This document shows positions 6,229 through 14,163 of a DNA stretch of 15,649 bases, piece after piece; the first letter of the stretch is position 1, and every line of letters starts with the position of its first letter. Source of the DNA: Lachnospiraceae bacterium UBA7199 (GTDB taxonomy: Bacteria > Bacillota > Clostridia > Lachnospirales > Lachnospiraceae); the NCBI GenBank assembly GCA_002490775.1, contig DKUR01000044.1, positions 478 through 16,126 on the forward strand, read 5' to 3'. The notes below the pieces were generated by a model. That model searched no databases, had not been told where the DNA came from, and was given only the letters and a program-made list of their open reading frames with translations. The position numbers and the translations under genes were made by a program.

Positions 6229-8166
6229 TTAGGAGTTGATCTCTTGATTTTTCGCCTTTCTCTCCCGCTTATTTTCATACATCCGCTCATCTGCCTGCTT
6301 AAGCATTTCCTGGTAGTCCATTTCCCCCTTTGACAGGCTATAGCCAAAAGAAAACCTGAGCGGAACCCTCACGCGCTCTCCTAAGTATGCAAGACAATGC
6401 ATCCGAATAAAATCCAGTACTTTGAAAGCCTCAAACAAATCTTCTTCCCTTTCATATTGATAAAGAAACAACACAAATTCATCTCCACCCTGTCTGGCGG
6501 CAATGCTTTTACCAGCCTCAAAAGTATTGATCATTTCCGCAATCTTTTTCAAGTAAATGTCACCTTTTTCATGCCCATAGGTGTCATTGATTGCCTTTAA
6601 TCCGTCAGCATCTACCATAACCATTGCACAGTGTCCCAGCTTTTCAGGCTCCGCAAATAGTCTGGACAACTGCACATCCAGCCCCCGTCGGTTATATAGA
6701 CCGGTCAAAGCATCGATGTCTCTTTCCACTTCTATTTTCTTACGTTTGGTGATCTCCTCTGTTACATCAATTGCAACACCAAAAACACCATTTTCCTCTT
6801 TCATTTCTTCCAGCTTGACATAATGTTCATTTTCTTCTCCCAATTTATAAGTGGCCTGCTCTCCAAATACTGGATTTTCCCGTACTTTCTCAATAAATTT
6901 CTGAAACGCCTTATCATCTTTAGATAGTCTATTACTTTCTTCTTCATCCAATAAGAATATTCTGGGAATATACTCGGTAAAACGTACTTTTTTCATATTT
7001 TTATTATATTCATATATGCCAATATACATATTAGTTTTGCCAAGAACATAAGACATTTTTTCTTTATTAGCCAACAGACTTCTCACCATTTCATTAATAT
7101 AACTACTCAGTTCAGAAAATTCCACACAGCTTTGAACCTCCACTATTTCGTTAAGATTTCCCTTGGCAATTCCATAAAGTTTTTTATTCACACTGTAAAT
7201 ACCATTTACAACATATCTGTTCATACACCACGTCATGGCTGAGGATAAAATAAGAACAATCAAAAAAATCCCCATAATAAGTAATATCATGTTTGCTGGA
7301 ATCCGCTGATAAACCACGCTGTCAGGTATCACTCTCCCCACGTAGAGCGAACCAATTTTCCGAAACACACAAAAAGAGCCTATTCCGTTTATACGCTTAT
7401 GAAAACCTATATCATCCCCAGGAATATCTTCAATGCTCAGCCCAATGTCTTCCAGCTTTTTGCCGACACTGGGCAGATTTGTAGTTCCTACAATATTTCC
7501 GCTTTCCTGATCGACCGCATAATAATTTGCCGCCGGATCAACCCTCAGATAAAAGAAAATATAGGATAGCTCGTTTTTTTCCATAGCCTTCATGACACGT
7601 ACAGGCTCCATGCCCACCTGAAGGATAAATTTTCCATTCTTACTCCACACCGCAGAATACTGCATCATTTTATTCTCCGCAGTATTAGGCGTTACTTCCT
7701 GAACCAGCTTTAATGATTTATCCTCTAACATAGGTTTAAAAAAACGCATCTGCTCTCCTGAGTCAAAGGTATAGCCATAGTATTCCGGACAAGTTCCCAT
7801 AACAATACACCCACTGGTATCAAAAATATGAATTTCATCTACTTCAATAAATTCAGCAATTTTTTCTAACTCCTGTCTGTCACTCATTACAGCGGGGTTA
7901 TCCTGAAGCATATAAGCAATTGCCTCAGCATTATGCAGACAAGTCTGACTATATTCCTGCCTGGTCTCTTCTAATTCTTTCTGATTTTGCTCCAGTTTCT
8001 GTTCAATCTGATGAAAAGCCTGTATGGAATCTTCACAGGCTCTCTTTTGTTCATTATATATTTCTATACTGCCAATAACCACCAGTATAATGGCTGCAAA
8101 AATCAGCGAAACATATCCTATATATTTTCTGATTATTTCCTTAAGCGTCTTCATTTTCATCCTCAT
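6229..8166 (-). CDS. Membrane diguanylate cyclase with extracytoplasmic sensor, HAMP, PAS and GGDEF domains
   Basis: Makes c-di-GMP from two GTP. The 645 residues run: membrane span (about 16-34); extracytoplasmic region 35-290, mixed alpha/beta and probably double-Cache-like; second span (about 292-314); HAMP linker (about 315-367); PAS-like region (about 372-475) ending in GVAIDVTEE; GGDEF domain (about 485-640). The GGDEF core is intact: LTGLYNRRG, metal ligand Asp519 in VDADGLKAINDTYGH, and RQGGDEF at 558-564. The RxxD inhibitory site normally 5 residues before the motif is replaced by AGKS (551-554), so product inhibition through it is unlikely. No EAL or HD-GYP domain is present. ATG 8166 has AAAGGA (8173-8178) 6 bases upstream; other ATGs at 8160 and 8154 are possible. 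It stands alone and converges on lrgB. Confidence 0.93.
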   Translation of the reverse strand: MRMKMKTLKEIIRKYIGYVSLIFAAIILVVIGSIEIYNEQKRACEDSIQAFHQIEQKLEQNQKELEETRQEYSQTCLHNAEAIAYMLQDNPAVMSDRQELEKIAEFIEVDEIHIFDTSGCIVMGTCPEYYGYTFDSGEQMRFFKPMLEDKSLKLVQEVTPNTAENKMMQYSAVWSKNGKFILQVGMEPVRVMKAMEKNELSYIFFYLRVDPAANYYAVDQESGNIVGTTNLPSVGKKLEDIGLSIEDIPGDDIGFHKRINGIGSFCVFRKIGSLYVGRVIPDSVVYQRIPANMILLIMGIFLIVLILSSAMTWCMNRYVVNGIYSVNKKLYGIAKGNLNEIVEVQSCVEFSELSSYINEMVRSLLANKEKMSYVLGKTNMYIGIYEYNKNMKKVRFTEYIPRIFLLDEEESNRLSKDDKAFQKFIEKVRENPVFGEQATYKLGEENEHYVKLEEMKEENGVFGVAIDVTEEITKRKKIEVERDIDALTGLYNRRGLDVQLSRLFAEPEKLGHCAMVMVDADGLKAINDTYGHEKGDIYLKKIAEMINTFEAGKSIAARQGGDEFVLFLYQYEREEDLFEAFKVLDFIRMHCLAYLGERVRVPLRFSFGYSLSKGEMDYQEMLKQADERMYENKRERKAKNQEINS

Positions 8167-8234
8167 ACCTTATCCTTTGGGAACATACCTAAATAGGGAA
8201 AGGCTAAAAGCTTCAAAAAGTATAATCAAAATTT

Positions 8235-8243
8235 ATTGTAACA
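8235..8243 (-). promoter_or_regulatory. Possible extended -10 promoter of the diguanylate cyclase gene
   Basis: TGTTACAAT on the minus strand fits an extended -10 element (TG-N-TACAAT), with no good -35 box at the usual distance. Transcription would start near 8228 with a leader of about 60 bases. A second weak -10 (TATACT, 8219-8224) lies just downstream. An AGGAGGT just upstream of the element is not followed by a usable reading frame. Confidence 0.35.
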
Positions 8244-8277
8244 CATCACCTCCTGTTTTTCATTCTCTTTATTTCAC

Positions 8278-8338
8278 AAAAAACGCTTCATTTATCCCTT
8301 TAACAATAAATACATGACTGCCTTTGCATTAGGAAGCG
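8278..8338 (-). terminator. Imperfect terminator of the ABC transporter operon
   Basis: On the minus strand CGCTTC (8338-8333) pairs with GAAGCG (8289-8284), followed by six T (8283-8278). An inner ATTTAT/ATAAAT pair stacks directly on the GAAGCG arm, with a 21-base bulge on the other side. It is correctly placed after the permease 2 stop, but the long bulge makes it a weak hairpin. Confidence 0.4.
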
Positions 8339-8342
8339 AAGT

Positions 8343-9011
8343 TCAAGATCTCCTCGAAAATCCAGATAATCCTATTCTGCTGCAACTAAAGAAAGCGCTG
8401 CCATATCCACGAATAATCACACCTAAAGTAAATAATACGATTGCTCCCAAAAGCCAATACATCCATGTTCCGTATTTTCCCTGCATCATCTGAAACAAGG
8501 CAAAGTTTCCTAAATATTTTCCACCTCCCATGTTCAGCGCAAAGTAGATTACCGCAAGCATATACCCAATCACTACCTGATTTGTCACCGCTGATGCAAA
8601 AAAACCAATGCTGCCCAAAAAGAGAATTTCACAACATGCACCTCTAAAAAGGGTAACAAAATCAAACTCACTTCCGCCTCTTATCATAAAACTTAAAAAT
8701 AATATTATGACAAAAAGACAGATCACAAGCGCCATGAAAAAACGTAGAAAATAAACCTTCCACATTGGTGTTCCTTTACTCCTTTCAAGGTCCCAGATTT
8801 CCTTATCCTGTTCCGGCATAAAAAGCGGTGTAAATAAAAGAATCCCTGTAAATGCCACATACATTTCCATCACCTTGGCCGCCTGCTGGCTCTCCAACCC
8901 CCGAAAGCTTACAAATCCGCCTGAAAATGCTACAAATAAAAGAAGCAGCAAAAGATGAGGATAGTATTGTCTTTTTACGAAACTAGCAGCCAGCTTTACA
9001 TACTTTTCCAT
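8343..9011 (-). CDS. ABC-2 type transporter permease, second subunit
   Basis: A 222-residue integral membrane protein with about six hydrophobic spans (near 17-35, 48-66, 90-110, 121-143, 146-162, 182-200). The cytoplasmic loop EIWDLERSKGTPMWKVYFLR after the second span resembles the coupling region of ABC-2 exporters. The frame is open to 9041, but the start at ATG 9011 is favoured by AGGGAGG (9017-9023) 5 bases upstream. It overlaps the end of permease 1 by 29 bases, which suggests coupled translation and a fixed subunit ratio. With the ATPase and permease 1 it should form one exporter. The substrate cannot be told, and I do not recognise a named homologue. Confidence 0.8.
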   Translation of the reverse strand: MEKYVKLAASFVKRQYYPHLLLLLLFVAFSGGFVSFRGLESQQAAKVMEMYVAFTGILLFTPLFMPEQDKEIWDLERSKGTPMWKVYFLRFFMALVICLFVIILFLSFMIRGGSEFDFVTLFRGACCEILFLGSIGFFASAVTNQVVIGYMLAVIYFALNMGGGKYLGNFALFQMMQGKYGTWMYWLLGAIVLFTLGVIIRGYGSAFFSCSRIGLSGFSRRS

Positions 9012-10224
9012 AGGCGCCTCCCTTTTTGCGTTTCCTTTCATATACGATTACCGTCAATATGATACAGACTGCTGCCAAAAAACAATAGTAACCCTTGTTC
9101 CACAGCAGATCTTTTTCCAAAGAAGCATAAAGCAGACTTTCCCCAAAGGTATTCCATCTTGTCACCAGCCTTAAGCCAAAGTTTCCCACCAGCGTGTCCG
9201 CTCCAAAAAGACTTCCAATCCCCCACGCAGTCTGTACAACCACCGCCAAAATACTATCTGTAAATTCTGTAATGAAAAAAGACAATGCAAGAACAATCAT
9301 AATTTCCGGCAAAAGCCAAAGACAAGGAACTTTCAGAAAAGCAAGCGGATTGGCCTGTATTCCCATGCTCCGTGCCATCTCACAGCAAGGATACTGTAAT
9401 AAAAATGCCATTGCAAACACTGGAATACTGATCATGACCAAATTAGCAAGATAACGGCTTCCAATGATCACCATACCTGATGCAGGTTTTGAAAAAACAA
9501 CTTGCTGCACTTTTACCCTTTTATCACGAAGTGCTCTTGATACTCCCACAAAAATCGGTAAAATAGCAAGAAATATCCCTGCATAATCACAGAAAAGACG
9601 CATATACGCCCTTGTAATCTGGTCTTTACCACACAGCGCATCAAACTCCTCCTTTGCCTGTTCATAAGTCATGGGAACATAAATCCTGTTCTCGTACTGG
9701 GCTTTTTCATAAAAGGAACCTTTTCCCACAATACTACAGACTTCATCCATTGCTGTTTCAAATTCTTCATAAGTAAAGCCTTCTTTTATAGGTAACTTAT
9801 ATTCTGCTTCTACCGCCATAGCTTCTTCCATGGTACTTTGCTCATACTTTTCAAAGTGCTGCATCATTTCTTTTTCCAGCATTTCATAACTTTTCCCCGT
9901 ACAGCCTTCCAAAATCTCCTCTACCTGTTTTCTTTCTCCATCTGTAAGCTTAACTCCCTTATAAAAACCAAGAGGATAGGTTGCAAAGGAACCACGATAT
10001 ACATCCTGCATTAAATTTGCCAGCGTTCCTTCCATGATCATAGTTTTATCCTTCGTGACCGTCCTGCCATAATAGGCCTGCCCCGGCTGAGGCTCTTGCA
10101 GATGCTCTAGGCCTTCACTCCCTATCTGCCCATTGATGGACAAAATAAAAACTACAACAAAAATATAATATATCAGGCTTTTTAAAACCTGCCTGCATTC
10201 TTTCAAAAATAATACTCCAAACAT
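8983..10224 (-). CDS. ABC-2 type transporter permease with large extracytoplasmic domain
   Basis: A 413-residue membrane protein. One span near residues 15-31 is followed by a hydrophilic, acidic, helix-rich region (about 32-210), then five spans (near 211-229, 256-276, 298-319, 322-341, 378-395). The 180-residue outer domain between the first two spans is much larger than in plain ABC-2 permeases. It may bind a peptide or envelope component; that is inference. The loop RALRDKRVKVQQVVFSKPA (230-248) is typical of ABC-2 export permeases. ATG 10224 has AGGAGG (10231-10236) 6 bases upstream and follows the ATPase gene by 21 bases. Antimicrobial peptide export or resistance is one possibility, and a housekeeping envelope role is another. 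Confidence 0.83.
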   Translation of the reverse strand: MFGVLFLKECRQVLKSLIYYIFVVVFILSINGQIGSEGLEHLQEPQPGQAYYGRTVTKDKTMIMEGTLANLMQDVYRGSFATYPLGFYKGVKLTDGERKQVEEILEGCTGKSYEMLEKEMMQHFEKYEQSTMEEAMAVEAEYKLPIKEGFTYEEFETAMDEVCSIVGKGSFYEKAQYENRIYVPMTYEQAKEEFDALCGKDQITRAYMRLFCDYAGIFLAILPIFVGVSRALRDKRVKVQQVVFSKPASGMVIIGSRYLANLVMISIPVFAMAFLLQYPCCEMARSMGIQANPLAFLKVPCLWLLPEIMIVLALSFFITEFTDSILAVVVQTAWGIGSLFGADTLVGNFGLRLVTRWNTFGESLLYASLEKDLLWNKGYYCFLAAVCIILTVIVYERKRKKGGAYGKVCKAGC

Positions 10225-10245
10225 AAATTACCTCCTGTTTCCTTT

Positions 10246-11130
10246 TCAAAGCTTCTTCTTTTCCACGTCTCTATGCATCAGATACATATATGCATCCTCC
10301 ACATCTGGCTGCACCAGTTCTGCCTGGGAAAAAGGATTCTCATCCGCTATTATTTTTAAGTTTGCAGTACTTCCCGTTACAAGAATTCCTGTTACCATAT
10401 ATTTTTGTTTTACTTTATCCAGTTCCGCTGCCGCAATTTTAACTGAATATACTTTCCCTTCCACCAAAGAAAGCAACTCTGATACCTGACCATTAAAACA
10501 AATCTTTCCTTGATTCAATACAGCAATATTTTCACAAGTTGCTTCAATGTCTCCAACAATATGAGTAGATAGTAAAACGATCCTGTCTTTTGCAATTTCA
10601 CATAATAAATTACGAAACCGGACTCTTTCCTCCGGATCCAGCCCGGCTGTAGGTTCATCCACAATAATAACCTTGGGATCATGTATAATTGCCTGGGCAA
10701 TGCCAAGCCTTCTTTTCATACCTCCCGACATGGATCTTACCTTTGTCCTCCGTTTATCCAAAAGATTGACCTTTTCCAGCATTTCAGGCACTTTTATTTT
10801 TTGCTCAGTCCTGCTCATTCCTGAAAGCACCGCCAGGTAATCCAGCGCTTCATAAGCATTCATATTCCCATACATAGAAAAATCCTGCGGAAGATACCCT
10901 GTCATATTCCGTATTTGTCTGCTGTTTTCTATTGACACTCCGCAGACTTCCACTTCCCCATCTGTTTTTTTCAGTAAAGTGGTCAGCACTTTCATTAGTG
11001 TTGTTTTGCCTGCACCATTTGGTCCAAGCAGTCCGAACATCCCTTGGGGAATTGACAGACTAACCCCTGACAGAGCCTTCTTTTTCCCGTAATTCTTTGA
11101 TAAATTCCGAATTTCAATTGAAATATCCAT
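10246..11130 (-). CDS. ABC transporter ATP-binding protein
   Basis: The 294-residue nucleotide-binding subunit powers the two permeases encoded next to it. Walker A GPNGAGKT (36-43), Q-loop Gln82, signature MSGGMKRR (134-141, Met for the usual Leu), Walker B VIIVDE (154-159), D-loop AGLD (162-165) and switch His190 are all present, so it should be active. The last 80 or so residues (about 215-294) form the extra C-terminal region common in drug- and peptide-exporting ABC-2 ATPases. ATG 11130 follows AAAGGAG (11144-11150) by 13 bases, a little long. It is the first gene of a three-gene operon read toward lower coordinates. No regulator or two-component pair lies beside it. Confidence 0.93.
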   Translation of the reverse strand: MDISIEIRNLSKNYGKKKALSGVSLSIPQGMFGLLGPNGAGKTTLMKVLTTLLKKTDGEVEVCGVSIENSRQIRNMTGYLPQDFSMYGNMNAYEALDYLAVLSGMSRTEQKIKVPEMLEKVNLLDKRRTKVRSMSGGMKRRLGIAQAIIHDPKVIIVDEPTAGLDPEERVRFRNLLCEIAKDRIVLLSTHIVGDIEATCENIAVLNQGKICFNGQVSELLSLVEGKVYSVKIAAAELDKVKQKYMVTGILVTGSTANLKIIADENPFSQAELVQPDVEDAYMYLMHRDVEKKKL

Positions 11131-11166
11131 TTGTATGCCGATTCTCCTTTTTCATTCAAAATTTTT

Positions 11167-11186
11167 CATAACCAGTTATGAGTATA
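11167..11186 (-). promoter_or_regulatory. Possible -10 box and 14-base palindrome before the ABC operon
   Basis: On the minus strand TATACT (11181-11186) could be a -10 box, though the matching -35 position is only an A run. It is followed at once by CATAAC-TG-GTTATG (11167-11180), a palindrome with perfect 6-base arms. This would cover the transcription start, a usual place for a repressor site. The distance to the ABC ATPase ATG is about 37 bases. Confidence 0.4.
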
Positions 11187-11295
11187 GAAGGAAAATCTTT
11201 ATATTTTTTAGTGCACAAGCTAAAATTTTTCTTAAAACATTTGCAAATATTTTCTAAACAGTGAAATACCCCGCTTCGCATGTCTATTTTACGTT

Positions 11296-11331
11296 AAAAC
11301 AAGAGCCGTGAAAAAACACAGCTCTTGTTTT
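11296..11331 (-). terminator. Terminator of the chemoreceptor gene, possibly bidirectional
   Basis: A perfect 11-bp stem, AAAACAAGAGC (11296-11306) with GCTCTTGTTTT (11321-11331), is extended after one mismatch by three more pairs (11308-11310 with 11317-11319). The loop is six bases. On the minus strand it ends in GTTTT, about 45 bases after the chemoreceptor stop. The GC-rich part of the stem is short, but its T tail reads the same on both strands. Confidence 0.75.
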
Positions 11332-11375
11332 CAAAATATATTATTATGTATCAATTTATCTACAAAGTGTTAATG

Positions 11376-13379
11376 TTAATTTTTTAACCGGAATCTGGAT
11401 ACCAGCTCTCTCAGTGCGGCTGCCTGGCCAGCCAGCTCCTCACTGGCAGCAGCGCTGGATTCCGCAGTGTTCACATTGCTTTGAACCACCATAGCAATTT
11501 GATCAATTCCGTGGCTGATTTCTTCTGCGGTAACAGCCTGCTCTTTAGTGGAATCTGCAATACCGCCTATCAGATTATCCATTTCCTCCGCCAGTCCCAC
11601 TGCGGCCAGCATGGATTTAGCAGTATCATCAGCAGCAGTTACTCCTTCTTCCATAGAGCTTATAGTCTCTCCGAGAAGTTCTGTCGTTTCCTTTGCCGCA
11701 TTGGCAGATCTTCCTGCCAGCGTCCGAACCTCTTCAGCTACCACTGCAAAGCCTTTTCCTGCCTCCCCTGCCCTTGCGGCCTCCACTGCCGCATTCAGTG
11801 CAAGAATATTCGTCTGAAATGCAATGTCATCAATTGTCTTCACAATCTTATGGATAGCATTGGACTTTTCACTTATCCTCTGCATCACCTCAATCATGTT
11901 TTGCATTTTTGTATTGCTTTCTAAAAGTCCTTTCCCAACTTCCTTCGAGATGCTGCTGGCTTGCTGCGCACCCTGGGCAACCTTTTGTACACTGTCAGAT
12001 ACCCTTCCAATATGTCCGGCCAGTGCTTCTACCTCTGAAGCCTGCTCCGAAGAACCTTGTGACAAACTTACCGCACTATTGGAAACCTGTGCTGCACCAG
12101 TGGCAACATCTCTTGAAGATGCGTTCATCTGCCCCATAACAACATTAAGCTCATCTGCAATTGCTTCCAGAGATTTTTTAATTTTTGCAAACTCTCCTGC
12201 GTAATCATTTTGCAATTCAAATGCCAGATTTCCCTTTGCAATCTCCAGCAGAGTATCCGAAACCTCATCAATATATTTTACATAATCACGCAGCCTTATG
12301 GTAACCTGATTAAAGTTATCCGCCAAAACCCCCAGCTCATCCCTGGATCTGTAGCGGATCGTCTGGTTCAATTCCCCTTCTGCGATTTGGGTTGCCACCC
12401 GGCTCAACTCCTTTACCGGCCTTCCAATAATCCGTCGTGTCTGAATCATCACCAGAAGAGTCAATACAAGTACTGCAATAGCCGACACTGTGGCCATAGT
12501 ACGAGTCAGATCATAGAGTTCTGCCAATACCTCCGCTCTTGATACATAAGCTACCGCTATCCAGTTGCTCCCTTCTACCTGGGCAATTTCGATATAAGTG
12601 TCTTCATACAAACTAATCCCTGTCTTTCCAGCCTGTATCTGCCCCTCCGCATAGGCATACATCCCGTCAGACTCACTCAGCTTTTTCCCCACTACTGTCT
12701 CATCTCTGTGTCCTATAATTGTATCTGTACGGGTATCAACCAAAAATACACCGCCATCTTCCTCGATCTGGATATTGCTAACAATATCAGAAATAGAATC
12801 CAGATATACATCTGCCGCCGCAACGCCGCGCACGCCGCCATTCTTATCCTTAAGCACACCAGATGCTCCCACTACATAGGACTGGCTGTCCTCGTCAAAA
12901 TATACATCTCCCAAAATAAAATCCTCAGACTCCAGCCCATCCAAATACCAGCTTTTTACCAAGGCATTAAAATCAGGCCCTGGTACAAAGGATGCATGAT
13001 ACAAGGAACCGTCCGTCAATGCTACATACAAGCCTGCCGGATAAGCCTCATTCTGCCCAGCCGTATGTTTGATGTATTCTACCATTTCAGGGATTCTCAT
13101 ATTCTCATACTCTATGGTATCTCTCTGCGTCTCCAACATGGTAAGCGTCTTGTTCATCCATGCTTTTGTCTCCTGAAGTGTCTTGTCCGTAGTGGTATGT
13201 AATATCTCTTCACTTTTCTCCAGCAGCGTCTGAGACATCCTGTCATAGACCACTGCCAGCAGTGCTGATACAGCAATAATAACACTCACAACAATAGCTG
13301 CCACCAATTTTACCGTGATCCCTATTCCCCGCCGCCTTACAGCTTTCGTTTTAGCCTTTGCCTCTTTTGCCTGACTCAT
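11376..13379 (-). CDS. Methyl-accepting chemotaxis protein with double-Cache sensor
   Basis: A 667-residue chemoreceptor that would control CheA and flagellar rotation. It has a basic N-terminus, first span (about 22-45), extracytoplasmic double-Cache domain (46-285), second span (about 292-313), HAMP (314-366), a second HAMP-like stretch (about 370-420) and the signalling coiled coil. The conserved hairpin tip lies at 517-558 (DDIAFQTNILALNAAVEAAR and the rest). Several Glu/Gln pairs along the coiled coil could be methylation sites. No CheR-binding pentapeptide is present at the C-terminus, which ends SRFRLKN. In the sensor, Tyr127, Lys142-Ser-Trp144-Tyr145 and Asp190 resemble the amino-acid-binding Cache pattern, with Lys where Arg is usual; the ligand is uncertain. 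ATG 13379 follows a GAGGGAG site. It has its own promoter and terminator. Confidence 0.95.
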   Translation of the reverse strand: MSQAKEAKAKTKAVRRRGIGITVKLVAAIVVSVIIAVSALLAVVYDRMSQTLLEKSEEILHTTTDKTLQETKAWMNKTLTMLETQRDTIEYENMRIPEMVEYIKHTAGQNEAYPAGLYVALTDGSLYHASFVPGPDFNALVKSWYLDGLESEDFILGDVYFDEDSQSYVVGASGVLKDKNGGVRGVAAADVYLDSISDIVSNIQIEEDGGVFLVDTRTDTIIGHRDETVVGKKLSESDGMYAYAEGQIQAGKTGISLYEDTYIEIAQVEGSNWIAVAYVSRAEVLAELYDLTRTMATVSAIAVLVLTLLVMIQTRRIIGRPVKELSRVATQIAEGELNQTIRYRSRDELGVLADNFNQVTIRLRDYVKYIDEVSDTLLEIAKGNLAFELQNDYAGEFAKIKKSLEAIADELNVVMGQMNASSRDVATGAAQVSNSAVSLSQGSSEQASEVEALAGHIGRVSDSVQKVAQGAQQASSISKEVGKGLLESNTKMQNMIEVMQRISEKSNAIHKIVKTIDDIAFQTNILALNAAVEAARAGEAGKGFAVVAEEVRTLAGRSANAAKETTELLGETISSMEEGVTAADDTAKSMLAAVGLAEEMDNLIGGIADSTKEQAVTAEEISHGIDQIAMVVQSNVNTAESSAAASEELAGQAAALRELVSRFRLKN

Positions 13380-13416
13380 TTTTCTTCTCCCTCTTTTCCT
13401 CTATTTTCTACGTAAT

Positions 13417-13447
13417 TTTGCATTTTATTTAGTCGAAATACTGCAAA
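13417..13447 (-). other. Hairpin in the chemoreceptor mRNA leader
   Basis: On the minus strand TTTGCA and TGCAAA enclose an inner TATTT-CGACT-AAATA hairpin. It lies about 40 bases before the chemoreceptor start. It is A/U rich and may have no function. I compared the leader with the c-di-GMP riboswitch pattern and found no match. Confidence 0.3.
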
Positions 13448-13493
13448 TAGTAAACTTATCCCTGTCTCATCCGCGTTCGCTTTCCCTCTAAAA

Positions 13494-13521
13494 ATTGTAA
13501 CATACTCAGAAAAAATGTAAA
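13494..13521 (-). promoter_or_regulatory. Candidate promoter of the chemoreceptor gene
   Basis: On the minus strand TTTACA (13516-13521) and TACAAT (13494-13499), each five of six to consensus, are 16 bases apart. A start near 13487 leaves a leader of about 107 bases. The boxes look like sigma-A rather than the motility sigma factor. Confidence 0.5.
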
Positions 13522-13549
13522 ATCCTTTTTGGTAAAAAATGCCTAACTT

Positions 13550-14110
13550 TTATAAATTGAATTCAGCACGTTTTTGTACAATTTTATTAAAATCCTCTTT
13601 CGCAATCTCATATTTGGAAGGATCCCGCAAAATGGCTGATGGATGATATGTTGCAGTCAACGCACAGTTTTTCCTGTACGTCCAGGTACCATGCTGCCTG
13701 GTAATCTTAAAATCCGGTGAAATAATGCGCTGGGCAGCAACACGTCCAAGGCAGACAATTATCCGTGGTTTCAACAAAAATGTTTCATATTTCAGATAAG
13801 GGAAACATGCTTCTTTTTCTTCTTCCTTTGGATCACGATTGCCTGGAGGATGGCATTTTAAAATGTTTGTAATGTATATTTCTTCTCTTTTAAGTCCGCA
13901 ATCACGCAAAAGGCTGTCCAATATTTCCCCCGAATTCCCCACAAAAGGGATTCCCTGCTGATCTTCCTGCCCTCCAGGTGCTTCAGCAATCAGCATAAGA
14001 TCCGCCTGGTGGCTTCCACGTCCCATAACAGACCGGTTTCTGGTCTGGCTTAAGTGGCAGTGGGTACAGGCAGCAACATGCTGTTCAATGTCATTCCATG
14101 TATATTGCAT
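13550..14110 (-). CDS. Type IV (Fe-S) uracil-DNA glycosylase
   Basis: Removes uracil from DNA to start base-excision repair in the cytoplasm. The 186-residue length suits the family. Four cysteines, Cys15-x2-Cys18 near the N-terminus with Cys86 and Cys102, are placed as the [4Fe-4S] ligands of family 4 enzymes. Motif 1 is EAPGGQED (43-50), followed by GIPFVGNSGEILD (53-65), ITNILKCHPPGNRDP (80-94) and the C-terminal motif YHPSAILR (155-162). The frame is open to 14191, but the extra 27 codons look like noise. AGGAGG (14115-14120) sits 4 bases before ATG 14110. It follows the carboxypeptidase gene by 53 bases and is likely on the same transcript. No terminator is evident after it. Confidence 0.93.
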   Translation of the reverse strand: MQYTWNDIEQHVAACTHCHLSQTRNRSVMGRGSHQADLMLIAEAPGGQEDQQGIPFVGNSGEILDSLLRDCGLKREEIYITNILKCHPPGNRDPKEEEKEACFPYLKYETFLLKPRIIVCLGRVAAQRIISPDFKITRQHGTWTYRKNCALTATYHPSAILRDPSKYEIAKEDFNKIVQKRAEFNL

Positions 14111-14114
14111 AAAA

Positions 14115-14120
14115 CCTCCT
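14115..14120 (-). promoter_or_regulatory. Ribosome binding site of the uracil-DNA glycosylase, deciding its start
   Basis: Perfect AGGAGG on the minus strand, 4 bases before ATG 14110. It excludes the longer frame beginning at 14191, which would overlap the carboxypeptidase gene. Confidence 0.8.
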
Positions 14121-14163
14121 CTGTAATATTTTTCCTTTTTGCCATGCACGATGTTTTGGATTA

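Noticed and set aside
5892..6347. 151-codon minus-strand frame
   Set aside because: It is antisense to lrgB and the cyclase end, with a composition unlike a real protein and no ribosome site.
8245..8260. AGGAGGTGATG on the minus strand as the start of a small gene before the cyclase
   Set aside because: The ATG is one base from the ribosome site and opens only a 6-codon frame; a TTG further on is 20 bases away.
8313..8492. Plus-strand frame of about 59 codons starting MTAFALGSEVQDLL
   Set aside because: It lacks a ribosome site and mostly overlaps the permease 2 coding sequence on the other strand.
13380..13549. c-di-GMP or other riboswitch in the chemoreceptor leader
   Set aside because: A purine-rich stretch with GCGAACGC is present, but the conserved c-di-GMP riboswitch core could not be found.
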